64,000 nucleotides of DNA from assembly GCF_000281065.1 (NCBI RefSeq), contig NZ_AKKK01000013.1:124001-188000 (forward strand), given 5' to 3'. This document shows positions 19,210-28,565 of this stretch, one piece after another; the stretch's first letter is position 1, and each line of letters opens with the position of its first letter. The notes beneath the pieces are model-generated. The model did not search any database. It saw only the letters and a program-made list of their open reading frames with translations, and was not told the DNA's origin. Position numbers and translations under genes: made by a program. Source of the stretch: Arthrobacter sp. M2012083 (GTDB lineage: Bacteria > Actinomycetota > Actinomycetes > Actinomycetales > Micrococcaceae).

Positions 19210-19277
19210 TTCGTATTGCTGCCGCATTCCCCGCCCACCGCGAAACGTCTCCGTGACCCGATGAAAGAGATTTCTTC

Positions 19278-20228
19278 ATGAAATTCAAAGCCCCTAAGTG
19301 GCTGTCTGTTGCCCCCGTGGCTGCAGCCCTGGTGATTTCCCTGGCAGCATGCGGCGGAGGAACCTCCGAGCCCAGCGGTACGCCTACCGATGCCCTGGCC
19401 GGCAGCGACCAGAAGTCGCTGGACACGTTCACCACTGCCGACGTGACGCCGCTGGACAAGATCGACAAGTCCAAGCTGGGCCTCATCACCGACGGCACAT
19501 TGCGCGTGGGCACCCTTTCCGACGCCCCGCCGAACATCTTTATTGATCCTTCCGGTAAGTTCACCGGCTACGACAACGAACTCCTGCGCGCCATCGGTGA
19601 CAAGCTGGGCCTCAAGGTCGAGTTCGCGTCGACCGACTTCTCAGCGCTCCTGTCCCAGGTGGGCAACAAGCAGTTCGACGTCGGATCCTCCTCAATCTCC
19701 ACCACGGACGCCCGCCGCAAGACGGTCGGCTTCACCAATGGCTACGACTTTGGCTACATGGCCATTGTGACCAAGAGCGACTCCAAGGTCACCGGCTTCG
19801 CCGACGTCAAGGAAGGCCTCCGCATCGGCGTTGTCCAGGGCACCGTCCAGGATGACTACATGACGAACACCCTCAAGATCGAACCTGTCCGTTTCCCTGA
19901 CTACAACACGGTCTACGGCAACGTGAAGAACGGCCAGATCGACGCGTGGGTTGCTCCTTCGCAGCAGGCCGAAGGCCAGGTCAAAGACGGCGACAACACC
20001 AAGATCGCCGAGAAGGTTGTCAACACCCAGAACTTCACCGCGTACGCCGTGAACAAGGATAACCAGCCGCTGATCGACGCCCTGAACTCCGGCTTGGACG
20101 CCGTCATTGCCGACGGCACCTGGGCCAAGCTCACGGCCGAGTGGTACAAGGACCGTCCGACTGCCGCCGAGCAGACCCCCCAGGGCTGGAAGCCGGGCAG
20201 CAAGGCCGTCCAGCTCCCCGCCAAGTAA
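19278..20228 (+). CDS. Amino-acid ABC transporter substrate-binding lipoprotein (family 3)
   Basis: 316 residues. The N-terminus is a lipoprotein signal with lipobox LAAC at about residues 23-26 (basic MKFKAPKW, hydrophobic core, then CGGG). The mature part is an SBP_bac_3 protein: GTLRVGTLSDAPPN, then FTGYDNELLRAIGDKLG, then FDVGSSSISTTDARRKTVGF. This family binds polar or basic amino acids such as glutamine, glutamate or arginine; the ligand cannot be fixed here. GAAAGAG lies about 9 bases before the ATG. It starts an operon with one permease and one ATPase gene. Confidence 0.88.
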   Translation: MKFKAPKWLSVAPVAAALVISLAACGGGTSEPSGTPTDALAGSDQKSLDTFTTADVTPLDKIDKSKLGLITDGTLRVGTLSDAPPNIFIDPSGKFTGYDNELLRAIGDKLGLKVEFASTDFSALLSQVGNKQFDVGSSSISTTDARRKTVGFTNGYDFGYMAIVTKSDSKVTGFADVKEGLRIGVVQGTVQDDYMTNTLKIEPVRFPDYNTVYGNVKNGQIDAWVAPSQQAEGQVKDGDNTKIAEKVVNTQNFTAYAVNKDNQPLIDALNSGLDAVIADGTWAKLTAEWYKDRPTAAEQTPQGWKPGSKAVQLPAK

Positions 20229-20240
20229 CCAGGGCGTTCC

Positions 20241-21005
20241 ATGGATATCCTCAATCAACTAGCCGAGACCTTCTTTGACTGGGAGGCAATGGGCGAAGTC
20301 ATCCCCAAGATGTTCGCCGTCGGCCTGCCCAACACCATCGTCCTGGCTGTCGTCTCGGGCATCATCGGGACCGCGCTCGGGATGTTGCTCGCCCTGATGG
20401 GGATTTCCCGGAATGCAGCAGCACGGTGGGTAGCCCGCATTTACACGGACATTCTCCGCGGGCTCCCTCCGGTGCTGACCATCTTGGTGATCGGATTCGG
20501 TTTCGGCCCGATTATTCGCGAACTGACGGGCTCCACCAGCCCGTACCCCATGGCCATAGCAGCGCTGTCCTTGATGTCCGGTGCGTACATCGGCGAGATT
20601 TTCCGTTCAGGAATCCAGAGCGTGGACAAGGGCCAGTTGGAGGCCACCCGTGCTTTGGGCTTCAGCTACGGCTCATCCATGCGCCTGGTGGTAGTACCGC
20701 AAGGCATCCGCCGCGTTCTTCCTGCGTTGGTCAATCAGTTCATCGCGTTGATCAAGGAATCGTCGCTGGTCTTCATGTTGGGCCTCCTGGCAACTGAGCG
20801 TGAAATCTTCCAGATCGGCAAGGACGCCGCCGCGAACAGCGGGAACCTGTCTCCGTACGTGGCAGCGGCCATCTTCTATCTGGCGCTCACCATCCCGCTC
20901 ACGCACTTCGTGAACTTCATTGACGCCCGCATGCGCGCTGGACGCCCCGAGAAGAAGGAACCGGACGAGGCAGCGGCAGTCGTAGGAAAAGGAGCGCAGG
21001 CATGA
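20241..21005 (+). CDS. Amino-acid ABC transporter permease (HisM/GlnP type)
   Basis: 254 residues with about five membrane segments. The permease signature of the polar amino-acid group is visible ([20 protein letters not shown], then EATRALG), together with the EAA-loop residues [14 protein letters not shown]. It is the only permease in this operon, so it probably forms a homodimer. The C-terminal tail is charged ([12 protein letters not shown]). It begins 12 bases after the binding-protein stop and overlaps the ATPase start by 4 bases. Confidence 0.9.
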   Translation: MDILNQLAETFFDWEAMGEVIPKMFAVGLPNTIVLAVVSGIIGTALGMLLALMGISRNAAARWVARIYTDILRGLPPVLTILVIGFGFGPIIRELTGSTSPYPMAIAALSLMSGAYIGEIFRSGIQSVDKGQLEATRALGFSYGSSMRLVVVPQGIRRVLPALVNQFIALIKESSLVFMLGLLATEREIFQIGKDAAANSGNLSPYVAAAIFYLALTIPLTHFVNFIDARMRAGRPEKKEPDEAAAVVGKGAQA

Positions 21006-21739
21006 GTGAATTCGCATCAGGAACGTTGACAGCGAAAAACATCCACTTGTCGTTCGGCAGCAACCACGTGTTGCGGGGCATCGACCTGCACGTCGAGAAG
21101 GGCACCACGGCCTCCGTGATCGGCCCGTCAGGCTCGGGCAAGTCAACGCTGCTCCGTGTGATGAACCGCCTCATCGAGCCGGATCAGGGCGACATCCTGC
21201 TGGATGGTCGTTCGGTCCTGAAGGACAACCCGGACGAACTGCGTCGCCGCATAGGCATGGTCTTCCAGCAGTTCAACCTTTTTCCGCACAAGACGGTGGC
21301 CGAGAACATCTCGCTGGCTCTGCGCAAACTCCGCGGCATGTCCAAGGAACAGGCGCGCGACGAGGCACTGGCCCAGCTGGACTTGGTTGGGTTGAAGCAT
21401 AAGGCGGATTCCCGCCCGGCCAACCTCTCGGGCGGACAACAGCAGCGTGTGGCGATCGCCCGCGCGCTGGCGATGAAGCCTGAGGTCATGTTCTTTGACG
21501 AAGCCACCTCCGCGCTGGACCCGGAACTCGTGAAGGGTGTCCTTGCGCTCATGACGGACCTGGCCCAGGGAGGCATGACCATGGTGGTGGTAACCCACGA
21601 AATGGGCTTCTCCCGCAACGTCTCGGACATCGTGACTTTCATGGACGCCGGCGTGGTGGTTGAATCCGGGCCTCCGGAGCAGCTATTCACCAATCCGCAA
21701 ACGGAACGCCTTCAGGGTTTCCTTTCGGACGTCCTCTAA
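21002..21739 (+). CDS. Amino-acid ABC transporter ATP-binding protein (GlnQ type)
   Basis: 245 residues. Walker [13 protein letters not shown] (about 40-51), Q-loop [13 protein letters not shown], signature [15 protein letters not shown], Walker [16 protein letters not shown] and the H-loop [10 protein letters not shown] are intact. The FPHKTV context is typical of the polar amino-acid importers. Its ATG overlaps the permease stop (ATGA). A terminator follows at 21774, closing the operon. Confidence 0.93.
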   Translation: MSEFASGTLTAKNIHLSFGSNHVLRGIDLHVEKGTTASVIGPSGSGKSTLLRVMNRLIEPDQGDILLDGRSVLKDNPDELRRRIGMVFQQFNLFPHKTVAENISLALRKLRGMSKEQARDEALAQLDLVGLKHKADSRPANLSGGQQQRVAIARALAMKPEVMFFDEATSALDPELVKGVLALMTDLAQGGMTMVVVTHEMGFSRNVSDIVTFMDAGVVVESGPPEQLFTNPQTERLQGFLSDVL

Positions 21740-21773
21740 GGGCCCCTCCCAGCAGGACTACACCGCTACAAAG

Positions 21774-21802
21774 AACCCCGCCTTCCCAGCGAAGGCGGGG
21801 TT
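21774..21802. terminator. Bidirectional terminator between ABC operon and GH3 gene
   Basis: A 12-bp perfect stem (21774-21785 with 21791-21802) and a 5-base loop are followed on the plus strand by TTTTGCTGTT. The gene ends on both sides face it. Confidence 0.88.
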
Positions 21803-21828
21803 TTGCTGTTCTCACTGCCTTGGGGCCG

Positions 21829-23115
21829 CTATTGACCGGCCTTGACCCGCAGCACCGTCAGCGCGGCGGCGTCCACCTTGGCCCGGAAGGCGGGATCTGC
21901 CGTGGCCTTCTGCACCACCGCCTGGTGCATCGCCGGAATGCTCGCGGGATCGGCACACACCAGCATGGTTCCACCTGCGGCGAAGAAGTTCAGGGCACGC
22001 TCGGCATCGGACCATGCTTCCAGCTGGGTCGCACTGCAGAGGTCATCCGAGAGGACTATTCCCGTGAAGCCGGCGTCAGCACGGAGCATCGCCTCCATCA
22101 CGGTCGATGAGAACGGCGCAATGTTGGCGGCGTCGATCTTGTCGTAGTAGGCATTCGAAACCATGACCCACTGGGCACCCGACTTGATGGCCGTGTGGAA
22201 AGGCTCCAGTGCGGGATCGTTCCGTGTGGTGGCCGTGTCACGGACATCGCTTGTGACGTCCGTGTTGGGAACAACCCTGCCAAGCCCTGGGAAGTGCTTC
22301 ACTACCGGGGCCACGCCAGCGTCCTTCATACCATCGGCAAAAGCATTGCCCAGCAACGAGACGTTGGCTGGGTCGTAGCCGTACTCCCGCTGGAAATGGC
22401 CGATGGGCGCATTGGAGGGTGCGAACTGTGGGCTGGTCACTGTGTCCAGGACCGGCGCGAGGTTCACGTTGATGCCTACGCTGCTAAGTTCCTTACCCCA
22501 CGCAGCAGCATCCGCGCGGAGTTTTGCCGCCCCGGAGGACGCCTGGACCAGAGCCGTAGGAATCGTGGAGAACCCCGGACCGGAGAGAACCTGGACGTAT
22601 CCACCCTCTTGGTCGGTGGCCACAAAAAGGGGCACCCCGCCAGTGGTGGCAGTTGAGACCGTGCCTGTCAGCGAAGACACAAGGGACGCCGTCGGGACAG
22701 TTCCGGCCTTGCTGCGTCCGCTGAGGTAAACGTTCCCGGCGTGATATTTGGTCAGCGCTTCCATGGTTCCCGGTTCGGGGCCGCCGGCCTTGGCCGCCAC
22801 CATGAACAGTTGTCCCACCCGCTGCTCAAGGCTAAGTGCGCCGAGCTGCTGCTCCGCGGCTGACGGCGAGCTCGACGCCGGCACAGGCGAAACGGAAGGG
22901 GGCGGGGAAGGAACCGCTGACTTGGTAGCTAACGCGGGCGGGGATGTGGGAGTGGGCGTTCCGGAAGGCGAAGAAACAGCCGCCGACGGCGTCCCCTCCC
23001 CCGAGCTTTGGCCGGAACTTTCCGGGCCACTGGAACAGCCGACAGCCGCAGCCAACAGCACTCCAGCGGTGGCGATGCTGACACTCAGTGATGCAATGGA
23101 CGGGGACTTGCGCAT
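21829..23115 (-). CDS. Glycoside hydrolase family 3 lipoprotein (beta-N-acetylhexosaminidase-like)
   Basis: 428 residues. A signal sequence with lipobox near AAAVGC (Cys about residue 27) is followed by a long Ser/Pro/Thr-rich linker (about 28-90) that would span the wall, and then a GH3 catalytic domain. Visible motifs are VATDQEGGYVQVL, VVKHFPGLGRVVPNTD and the nucleophile region GIVLSDDL. The family's NagZ members remove GlcNAc from peptidoglycan. Their D-S/T-H acid-base motif reads D-V-T here, so the exact activity is open. It lies 112 bases after hemL on the same strand, behind that gene's terminator. Confidence 0.82.
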   Translation of the reverse strand: MRKSPSIASLSVSIATAGVLLAAAVGCSSGPESSGQSSGEGTPSAAVSSPSGTPTPTSPPALATKSAVPSPPPSVSPVPASSSPSAAEQQLGALSLEQRVGQLFMVAAKAGGPEPGTMEALTKYHAGNVYLSGRSKAGTVPTASLVSSLTGTVSTATTGGVPLFVATDQEGGYVQVLSGPGFSTIPTALVQASSGAAKLRADAAAWGKELSSVGINVNLAPVLDTVTSPQFAPSNAPIGHFQREYGYDPANVSLLGNAFADGMKDAGVAPVVKHFPGLGRVVPNTDVTSDVRDTATTRNDPALEPFHTAIKSGAQWVMVSNAYYDKIDAANIAPFSSTVMEAMLRADAGFTGIVLSDDLCSATQLEAWSDAERALNFFAAGGTMLVCADPASIPAMHQAVVQKATADPAFRAKVDAAALTVLRVKAGQ

Positions 23116-23179
23116 GGTAAACCGTGAATTCGTTGGGGGTGGGTTTCCACCTACGAGCCTACCCCGATCGGACGCAACA

Positions 23180-23218
23180 ATGCCCCGGACAATTGCTTCT
23201 AGCAGTCGCCCGGGGCAT
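23180..23218 (-). terminator. Terminator of the heme gene run after hemL
   Basis: ATGCCCCGG (23180-23188) pairs with CCGGGGCAT (23210-23218), and a small inner hairpin occupies the loop. On the minus strand it is followed by TTGTTG. Confidence 0.7.
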
Positions 23219-23227
23219 CACCAAAGA

Positions 23228-24547
23228 CTAGGCGCTAGCGGCCGCCGCAGCCTTTGCTGCTGCCGGTAGGGCGTCGATAATACGGTTCATCGCAGCGTCG
23301 TCGTGGGCAGCGGACAGGAACCAGGCTTCGAAGACCGACGGCGGAAGGTAAACGCCGGAGTCCAGCATCGAGTGGAAGAACGGCGCGTATCGGAAACTTT
23401 CCTGCCGCTGGGCGTCGTCGTAGTTGTGCACGCCGTGGGCAGAGGTACCAAACGCAAGCGAGAAGAGGTTGCCCGCCCGCTGGATGGAGTGGTCCACGCC
23501 CGCGTCGTCAAGGGCCGAGGAGAGCGCAGCGGAGAGCTCCAGTGAACGGGCATCAACATAGGCGTATACCTCAGGAGTTGCGTGGGTCAGCGTTGCCACA
23601 CCTGCGGCCATGGCCACGGGGTTTCCGGACAGCGTGCCGGCCTGGTAAACCGGTCCTACGGGAGCGAGGTAGTCCATGACGTCGGCACGCCCGCCGAGTG
23701 CCGCCGTCGGCATTCCGCCGCCGATGACCTTGCCGAAGGTGAGCAGGTCCGGAGCCCATCCTTCCTGGCGGCCGGTCAATCCCCAGTAGCCGGCGTAGCC
23801 GGTGCGGAAGCCGGTGAGGACTTCGTCGAGGATGAGGAGCGCACCATGTTCCTTGGTAATGCGGGAAAGGCCCGCGTTGAAGCCTTCGCCGGGGGTGACG
23901 ACGCCCATGTTCGCCGGAGCCGCTTCCGTGATGACGGCAGCGATGTTTTGGCCGTGGGCAGTGAAGGCAGCCTCAACCGCAGCGAGATCGTTGTAAGGCA
24001 GAACCAGGGTCTCAGCTGCGGTGGCTTCCGTAACGCCGGCAGAACCGGGCAGAGCCAACGTGGCAACGCCGGATCCTGCAGCCGCCAACAGGCCGTCCAA
24101 GTGCCCGTGGTAGCAACCGGCGAACTTGATGATCAGGTTGCGGCCCGTAAAACCGCGAGCCAGGCGAACGGCCGTCATGGTGGCTTCAGTTCCGGTGGAC
24201 ACCATCCGCAGGCGTTCGACGGCGGACACCCGGTCCTTGACGATCGCGGCAAGGTTGGCTTCATCCGGTGTGGAGGCTCCGAAGGAAAGGCCGCGGTCCA
24301 CAGCTGCGTGAACGGCCTCAAGCACGGCAGGGTGGGCGTGGCCCAGCAGCGCCGGCCCCCAGGAGCAGACGAGGTCCACGTATTCCTTACCGTCGGCGTC
24401 CGTCAGGTAGGCGCCCTTGGCGGACACCATGAACTTCGGAGTGCCACCCACTGACCCGAAGGCCCGCACCGGCGAGTTCACGCCGCCGGGCATCAGGGAC
24501 CGGGCACGGTCGAACAGTTGATCGGACACGGGGGTGTTTGACGTCAT
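23228..24547 (-). CDS. hemL: Glutamate-1-semialdehyde 2,1-aminomutase HemL
   Basis: 439 residues, full length for the family. This PLP enzyme converts glutamate-1-semialdehyde, the product of HemA, to 5-aminolevulinate. Visible are [13 protein letters not shown] near the N-terminus, [23 protein letters not shown], and [12 protein letters not shown] with the PLP lysine. It is the last gene of the minus-strand heme run, 44 bases after the LLM oxidoreductase gene. With hemA it supplies the C5 route to aminolevulinate. Confidence 0.95.
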   Translation of the reverse strand: MTSNTPVSDQLFDRARSLMPGGVNSPVRAFGSVGGTPKFMVSAKGAYLTDADGKEYVDLVCSWGPALLGHAHPAVLEAVHAAVDRGLSFGASTPDEANLAAIVKDRVSAVERLRMVSTGTEATMTAVRLARGFTGRNLIIKFAGCYHGHLDGLLAAAGSGVATLALPGSAGVTEATAAETLVLPYNDLAAVEAAFTAHGQNIAAVITEAAPANMGVVTPGEGFNAGLSRITKEHGALLILDEVLTGFRTGYAGYWGLTGRQEGWAPDLLTFGKVIGGGMPTAALGGRADVMDYLAPVGPVYQAGTLSGNPVAMAAGVATLTHATPEVYAYVDARSLELSAALSSALDDAGVDHSIQRAGNLFSLAFGTSAHGVHNYDDAQRQESFRYAPFFHSMLDSGVYLPPSVFEAWFLSAAHDDAAMNRIIDALPAAAKAAAAASA

Positions 24548-24591
24548 GGTTCCTATTCTTTCAGTGATTCAGGGTGCGGCATGGCCGCCAC

Positions 24592-25725
24592 CTAGGATGC
24601 TGTGGCCAGCAGCTCAGCAACCCGCGGGGCTACCTCGGTGCCGTAGAGCTCGATGCAGCGCATCATGGATTGATGCGGCAATGTTCCATTGCTGTATTTG
24701 AGGTCGAAGCGGTCCACACCAAGGTTCCGCTTGAGCAGGACGATTTTCTGCGCCACGGTTTCCGGGGAGCCAACGTAGAGGGCACCTTCGGGGCCGCACA
24801 TGGCATCAAACTCCCCGCGGTTCCCAGGACCCCAGCCACGTTCCGAACCGATCCTGTTGCGCTGCTCCAGCCAATGCGGGAACAGCTCTTCCCGGGCAGC
24901 TTCGTCCGTGTCAGCGATGAAACCGGGTGAGTGCGTTGCGATCTGGCGCATCGGATGGCCGTACTTGGCCATCGCCTCACGGTACAGGTTGACCAGCGGT
25001 GCGAAGCGGCGGGGCTCTCCCCCGATAATGGCGAAAATGATGGGGTACCCGTATTCGGCGCAGCGCAGCACGGACTCAGGTGTACCTCCGACGCCAATCC
25101 AGGCCGGCAGCAAGTGGTGCTGCAATTTGGGGTATACCTGCAGACCGTTGACGTTGGGCCGCGTGCGCCCCTCCCAATGAACCGGTTTCTGCGCTCGAAC
25201 CTTATGGAACAGCTCCAGTTTTTCCTCGAACAGGACTTCGTAGTCCGCCAGGTCCAAGCCAAACAGCGGGAACGACTCCACGAACGAACCCCTGCCGAGC
25301 ATGACCTCTGCCCTGCCGTTGGACAACGCATCCACAGTGGCGAAGCGCTGGAAAACCCGGATCGGATCATCGGAGCTGAGCACGGTAACGGCCGACCCCA
25401 AGCGAATCCTTGAGGTCACCGCAGCGGCCGCTGCAAGGAAGACTTCGGGCGCGGACACGGCGAAATCGCGGCGGTGGTGTTCGCCCACACCAAAGGCATG
25501 GATTCCGACGGCGTCAGCCAGCTTTGCTTCCTGGAGCAGTTCGCGCAGGACGCGCGCATGCTCCTTCGGATTCCCATCGGCATCCACACCGGCGTCGCCA
25601 AAAGTATTCAGGCCGAGGAGGATCCCGGTTGCCCCCACGGGAGCGGTGGGGTCGGACGTGACTGCGGACTCTGCGGGAACAGCGGATTCTGCGGGAACAG
25701 CGGATTCTGCGGGAACAGCGGACAT
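24592..25725 (-). CDS. LLM-class flavin-dependent oxidoreductase inside the heme operon
   Basis: 377 residues from the ATG at 25725, whose A is the last base of the hemB stop (TGATG). The N-terminus carries three perfect six-residue repeats SAVPAE followed by SAV (18-bp DNA repeats). The luciferase-like TIM barrel then starts at GILLGLNTFGDAG. GVGEHHRRDF, SRIRLGSAVTVLSSDDPIR, RAEVMLGRGSF and IGVGGTPES are typical of F420- or FMN-dependent LLM proteins. The substrate is unknown and no known heme step needs it. Tight coupling between hemB and hemL suggests a role linked to tetrapyrroles or a shared signal; this is inference. Confidence 0.85.
   Translation of the reverse strand: MSAVPAESAVPAESAVPAESAVTSDPTAPVGATGILLGLNTFGDAGVDADGNPKEHARVLRELLQEAKLADAVGIHAFGVGEHHRRDFAVSAPEVFLAAAAAVTSRIRLGSAVTVLSSDDPIRVFQRFATVDALSNGRAEVMLGRGSFVESFPLFGLDLADYEVLFEEKLELFHKVRAQKPVHWEGRTRPNVNGLQVYPKLQHHLLPAWIGVGGTPESVLRCAEYGYPIIFAIIGGEPRRFAPLVNLYREAMAKYGHPMRQIATHSPGFIADTDEAAREELFPHWLEQRNRIGSERGWGPGNRGEFDAMCGPEGALYVGSPETVAQKIVLLKRNLGVDRFDLKYSNGTLPHQSMMRCIELYGTEVAPRVAELLATAS
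25668..25722 (-). repeat. 18-bp tandem repeat in the LLM gene start
   Basis: Three consecutive near-identical 18-bp units encode SAVPAE, directly after the start codon. Confidence 0.8.
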
Positions 25726-26705
25726 CAGGACTCCTTCAGCCAGCCTGCCAGTTCGGAGGCCCAGTAGGTCAGGACGGTGTCGGCCCCGGCACGCTTGATG
25801 CCGAGGACGGATTCGGTGATGGCACCGCGCCTGTCGATCCAACCGTTGGCTGCGGCCGCTTCGATCATGGCGTACTCGCCCGAGATTTGGTAGGCCGACA
25901 CCGGCACCGGGCTCATGGCAGCGACGTCGGCCAGGATGTCCAGGTAACTCATGGCAGGCTTGACCATCACCATGTCGGCGCCTTCTTCAAGGTCCAGCTC
26001 AACTTCCAGGATGGCCTCCCGGCGGTTGGACGCGTCCATTTGGTAGGTCCGGCGATCACCCTTAAGCTGCGAATCCACGGCCTCACGGAACGGGCCGTAG
26101 AACGCTGACGCGTACTTGGCAGCGTAGGCAAGTACGGCCGTGTTCTTGTGTCCGGATTCCTCCAGTGCTTGACGGATGACCGCGATCTGGCCGTCCATCA
26201 TTCCCGAGGGCCCCAGCACGTGGGCTCCGGCATCGGCCTGGGCGACTGCCATCCGGCCATAGATCTCCAGCGTGGCGTCGTTGTCCACATAGCCATCGGA
26301 ATCGAGGACGCCGCAGTGGCCGTGGTCCGTGAATTCGTCGAGGCAAACATCGCCCATGATCACCAGGTCATCGCCGACCTCGGCCTTGACGTCACGAATG
26401 GCCTTGTTCAGGACGCCCTCAGGATCCAGCGAAGCGGTGCCTTGCGCGTCCCGTACCGCGGGCACGCCGAACAGCATAATGCCTCCGACGCCCAACTCCA
26501 CGGCTTCCGCGGCCGCCCGCTTCAGGGACTCGGTGGTGTGCTGGACGACCCCCGGCATGGAACTGATGGGGCTCGGCTCAATAAGTCCCTCCCGGATGAA
26601 CGCAGGAAGGATCAGGTCCGCGGGTGCCAGGCGGGTCTCGGCGGTGAGCCTGCGCATGGCGGGAGTTGTGCGCAAGCGGCGGGGACGATGGTTCGGAAAG
26701 CTCAT
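25725..26705 (-). CDS. hemB: Delta-aminolevulinic acid dehydratase (porphobilinogen synthase) HemB
   Basis: 326 residues. It condenses two aminolevulinate molecules to porphobilinogen. Both active-site lysine regions are seen ([15 protein letters not shown] and [11 protein letters not shown]). The metal motif is [11 protein letters not shown], with Asp where zinc enzymes have the second Cys, pointing to a zinc-independent, Mg-type enzyme. It overlaps hemD by 4 bases upstream and the LLM gene by 1 base downstream. Confidence 0.95.
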   Translation of the reverse strand: MSFPNHRPRRLRTTPAMRRLTAETRLAPADLILPAFIREGLIEPSPISSMPGVVQHTTESLKRAAAEAVELGVGGIMLFGVPAVRDAQGTASLDPEGVLNKAIRDVKAEVGDDLVIMGDVCLDEFTDHGHCGVLDSDGYVDNDATLEIYGRMAVAQADAGAHVLGPSGMMDGQIAVIRQALEESGHKNTAVLAYAAKYASAFYGPFREAVDSQLKGDRRTYQMDASNRREAILEVELDLEEGADMVMVKPAMSYLDILADVAAMSPVPVSAYQISGEYAMIEAAAANGWIDRRGAITESVLGIKRAGADTVLTYWASELAGWLKES

Positions 26706-27580
26706 TGCGGGTTCCCTTCGTTGGCGAAAATAGATTCCAAGGCGGCCACGATGCCGTCCGGGGTCGGTTCTTTGGCTGTGACTGCAACGGTGAGGCCGAT
26801 TCGCGAGGCCTCTGCCGCCGTCGGACGTCCAATGGCGACGAAGCGGCAGGTGCCCAATGCCGGAAACAATTGGGCGATGCGACGGGCAGCGCTGGGAGAA
26901 GCAGCCACTACGGCGTCCAGGGTTCCGGCGTCGAGAGCGGCGTGTGCCTCTTCCGGGCTGAGCGTTGACGGAACTTCACATGCGGAAACCGCGACGCCGG
27001 ACGATAGTTCCGCTGTTAGGCGGAGTTCCGCACGGGCAGGGTAATCGACCGTGTGGTAGGCGACAACGGAGGTCACGTCCGCGCCGGTAGCAGCCAGGCC
27101 GTCCCGCAGGCCAGGCGTTGCAATGTCAGCTTGAGGCAGGAAAACCCGCCCACTGGACGCTTTCCACACAGCAAGCAAACCCTCGGCCGACTGGACTTCC
27201 GCAGGCGCCAAGGCGACGGTGAGGCCAACCGATTCAAGGACCTGACGGGAAGAGGGGCCGATGGTGGCCACCTTCGTACCGGCTGGGACAAGGTCCGCGA
27301 GGGCAACGCCTCGCTGAGCAGCTTTCTCCAACAAGACCCGCACTGTAGTGATGCTGCTGATCACCATCCAGTCGAAGTCGCCGGCCACCAAACGGTCCAA
27401 GGAGGCGTCAAGGGCAGCCTGGTCCCCCGCCTTCTCAAAATCGATGAGCGGCAGCACGAGTGGCTCCGCTCCCAAACCGCTCAATAGCGACGCCAGCGGA
27501 CGCGCACGGTCGGCGGTCCTGGTAATCAGGACGCGCCGACCGGTCAGCCCGTTCAGTTCATGCGGCTCAGGATGCCGCAA
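26702..27580 (-). CDS. hemD: Uroporphyrinogen-III synthase HemD
   Basis: 292 residues with the weakly conserved HemD fold: [20 protein letters not shown] at the start, a central [17 protein letters not shown] and a C-terminal [19 protein letters not shown]. It cyclises hydroxymethylbilane to uroporphyrinogen III. The TTG start at 27580 lies 14 bases inside hemC; a later start would lose conserved residues. It overlaps hemB by 4 bases. It is a stand-alone HemD without a methyltransferase fusion. Confidence 0.85.
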   Translation of the reverse strand: MRHPEPHELNGLTGRRVLITRTADRARPLASLLSGLGAEPLVLPLIDFEKAGDQAALDASLDRLVAGDFDWMVISSITTVRVLLEKAAQRGVALADLVPAGTKVATIGPSSRQVLESVGLTVALAPAEVQSAEGLLAVWKASSGRVFLPQADIATPGLRDGLAATGADVTSVVAYHTVDYPARAELRLTAELSSGVAVSACEVPSTLSPEEAHAALDAGTLDAVVAASPSAARRIAQLFPALGTCRFVAIGRPTAAEASRIGLTVAVTAKEPTPDGIVAALESIFANEGNPQ

Positions 27581-28565
27581 GGTCCGCGATCTCCGCGGCG
27601 CCGGCAGCGAGCAAGAGCTCCGCCACTTCGATGCCTAGCAACGTGGCTCCGACTTCCGTGAGACCGTCGGTGGCTTTCTTCTCGCGCACAGTCTTGGTGC
27701 CATCCACGGCACAGACCACTGCTTCAAGGTGCAGCATGCTGCCCTTGCGGAAGGCGTAGGCACCCACGGGAGCTGCACAACCGGCTTCCAGCCTGGCCAG
27801 GACGGCACGTTCGGCTGTTACAGCGAGGCGGGTGTCGTCGTCGTTCAGAGCCGCAAGTGCCTGAGCCAGCACGCCGTTTGACCCTTCGGTTGAACCCTCG
27901 GAGCGCGGGGCATCGACGGTCCGGCATTCGATGGCCAGCGCTCCCTGCCCGGGGGCAGGCAACATGACATCCGATTCGAAGAACTCGCTGACAGTGTCCA
28001 GGCGGTCCATGCGCTCCAAGCCCGCGGCGGCCAACACCACGGCGTCAAGGTCGCAGGACTTGCCCGGAATAACTTCATCGGTGGGGTTTCCCGGCAGTCC
28101 CGGGACACGGCCAAGGCGCGTGTCCACGTTCCCGCGGATATCGAGTACCTCAATGTCCGGACGTGCGGCCCGAAGCTGAGCGGCACGCCGTGGCGAGCCT
28201 GTGCCTACCTTGGCACCACCCGGCAGCTCGGCAAGAGTCATACCGTCGCGGGCGCAGAGAACGTCACGGACATCCACCCGCTTGGGTGTTGCGGCGACGC
28301 TCAGGCCAAGCGCGGCCCCTGTCGGCAAGTCCTTCAGGGAGTGCACGGCAACATCACAGGTCTCAGCGAGCAAGGCATCCCGCAGGGCGGCAACGAACAC
28401 ACCTGTGCCGCCCATCTGGGAAAGGGACCCGGTTTTGACGTCGCCCTCGGTCTTGATGTGCACGAGCTCCACCGGGAAGCCGCCGACGGCAGCCAACTGG
28501 TCCGCAGTTTGCTGCGTCTGCGTCAGGGCAAGTTTGCTCGCCCTGGTGCCGATGCGAACAGTCAC
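27567..28565 (-). CDS. hemC: Porphobilinogen deaminase HemC
   Basis: 332 residues. It builds hydroxymethylbilane from four porphobilinogens. VRIGTRASKLALTQTQ opens the protein. The dipyrromethane-cofactor cysteine sits in LEAGCAAPVGAYA, and VAVHSLKDLPT and RRAAQLRAARPDI are present. A short Ser/Gly insertion (DAPRSEGSTEGSNG) precedes the cofactor loop. Start and stop overlap cpfC (4 bases) and hemD (14 bases). Confidence 0.95.
   Translation of the reverse strand: MTVRIGTRASKLALTQTQQTADQLAAVGGFPVELVHIKTEGDVKTGSLSQMGGTGVFVAALRDALLAETCDVAVHSLKDLPTGAALGLSVAATPKRVDVRDVLCARDGMTLAELPGGAKVGTGSPRRAAQLRAARPDIEVLDIRGNVDTRLGRVPGLPGNPTDEVIPGKSCDLDAVVLAAAGLERMDRLDTVSEFFESDVMLPAPGQGALAIECRTVDAPRSEGSTEGSNGVLAQALAALNDDDTRLAVTAERAVLARLEAGCAAPVGAYAFRKGSMLHLEAVVCAVDGTKTVREKKATDGLTEVGATLLGIEVAELLLAAGAAEIADLAAS

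Larger units (their letters stand above)
18955..19277. other. 323-base intergenic region upstream of the amino-acid ABC operon
   Basis: No gene is seen here. It contains two hairpins, AACCCC/GGGGTT (19010-19027) and a perfect 9-bp stem 19069-19077/19085-19093, which may end dnaQ-like transcription. An extended -10 promoter lies at 19163-19171, and a leader of about 100 bases follows with its own hairpin. Confidence 0.6.

Noticed and set aside
25668..25722. Possible CRISPR-like repeat
   Set aside because: The units are directly adjacent, without spacers, and encode SAVPAE in frame.
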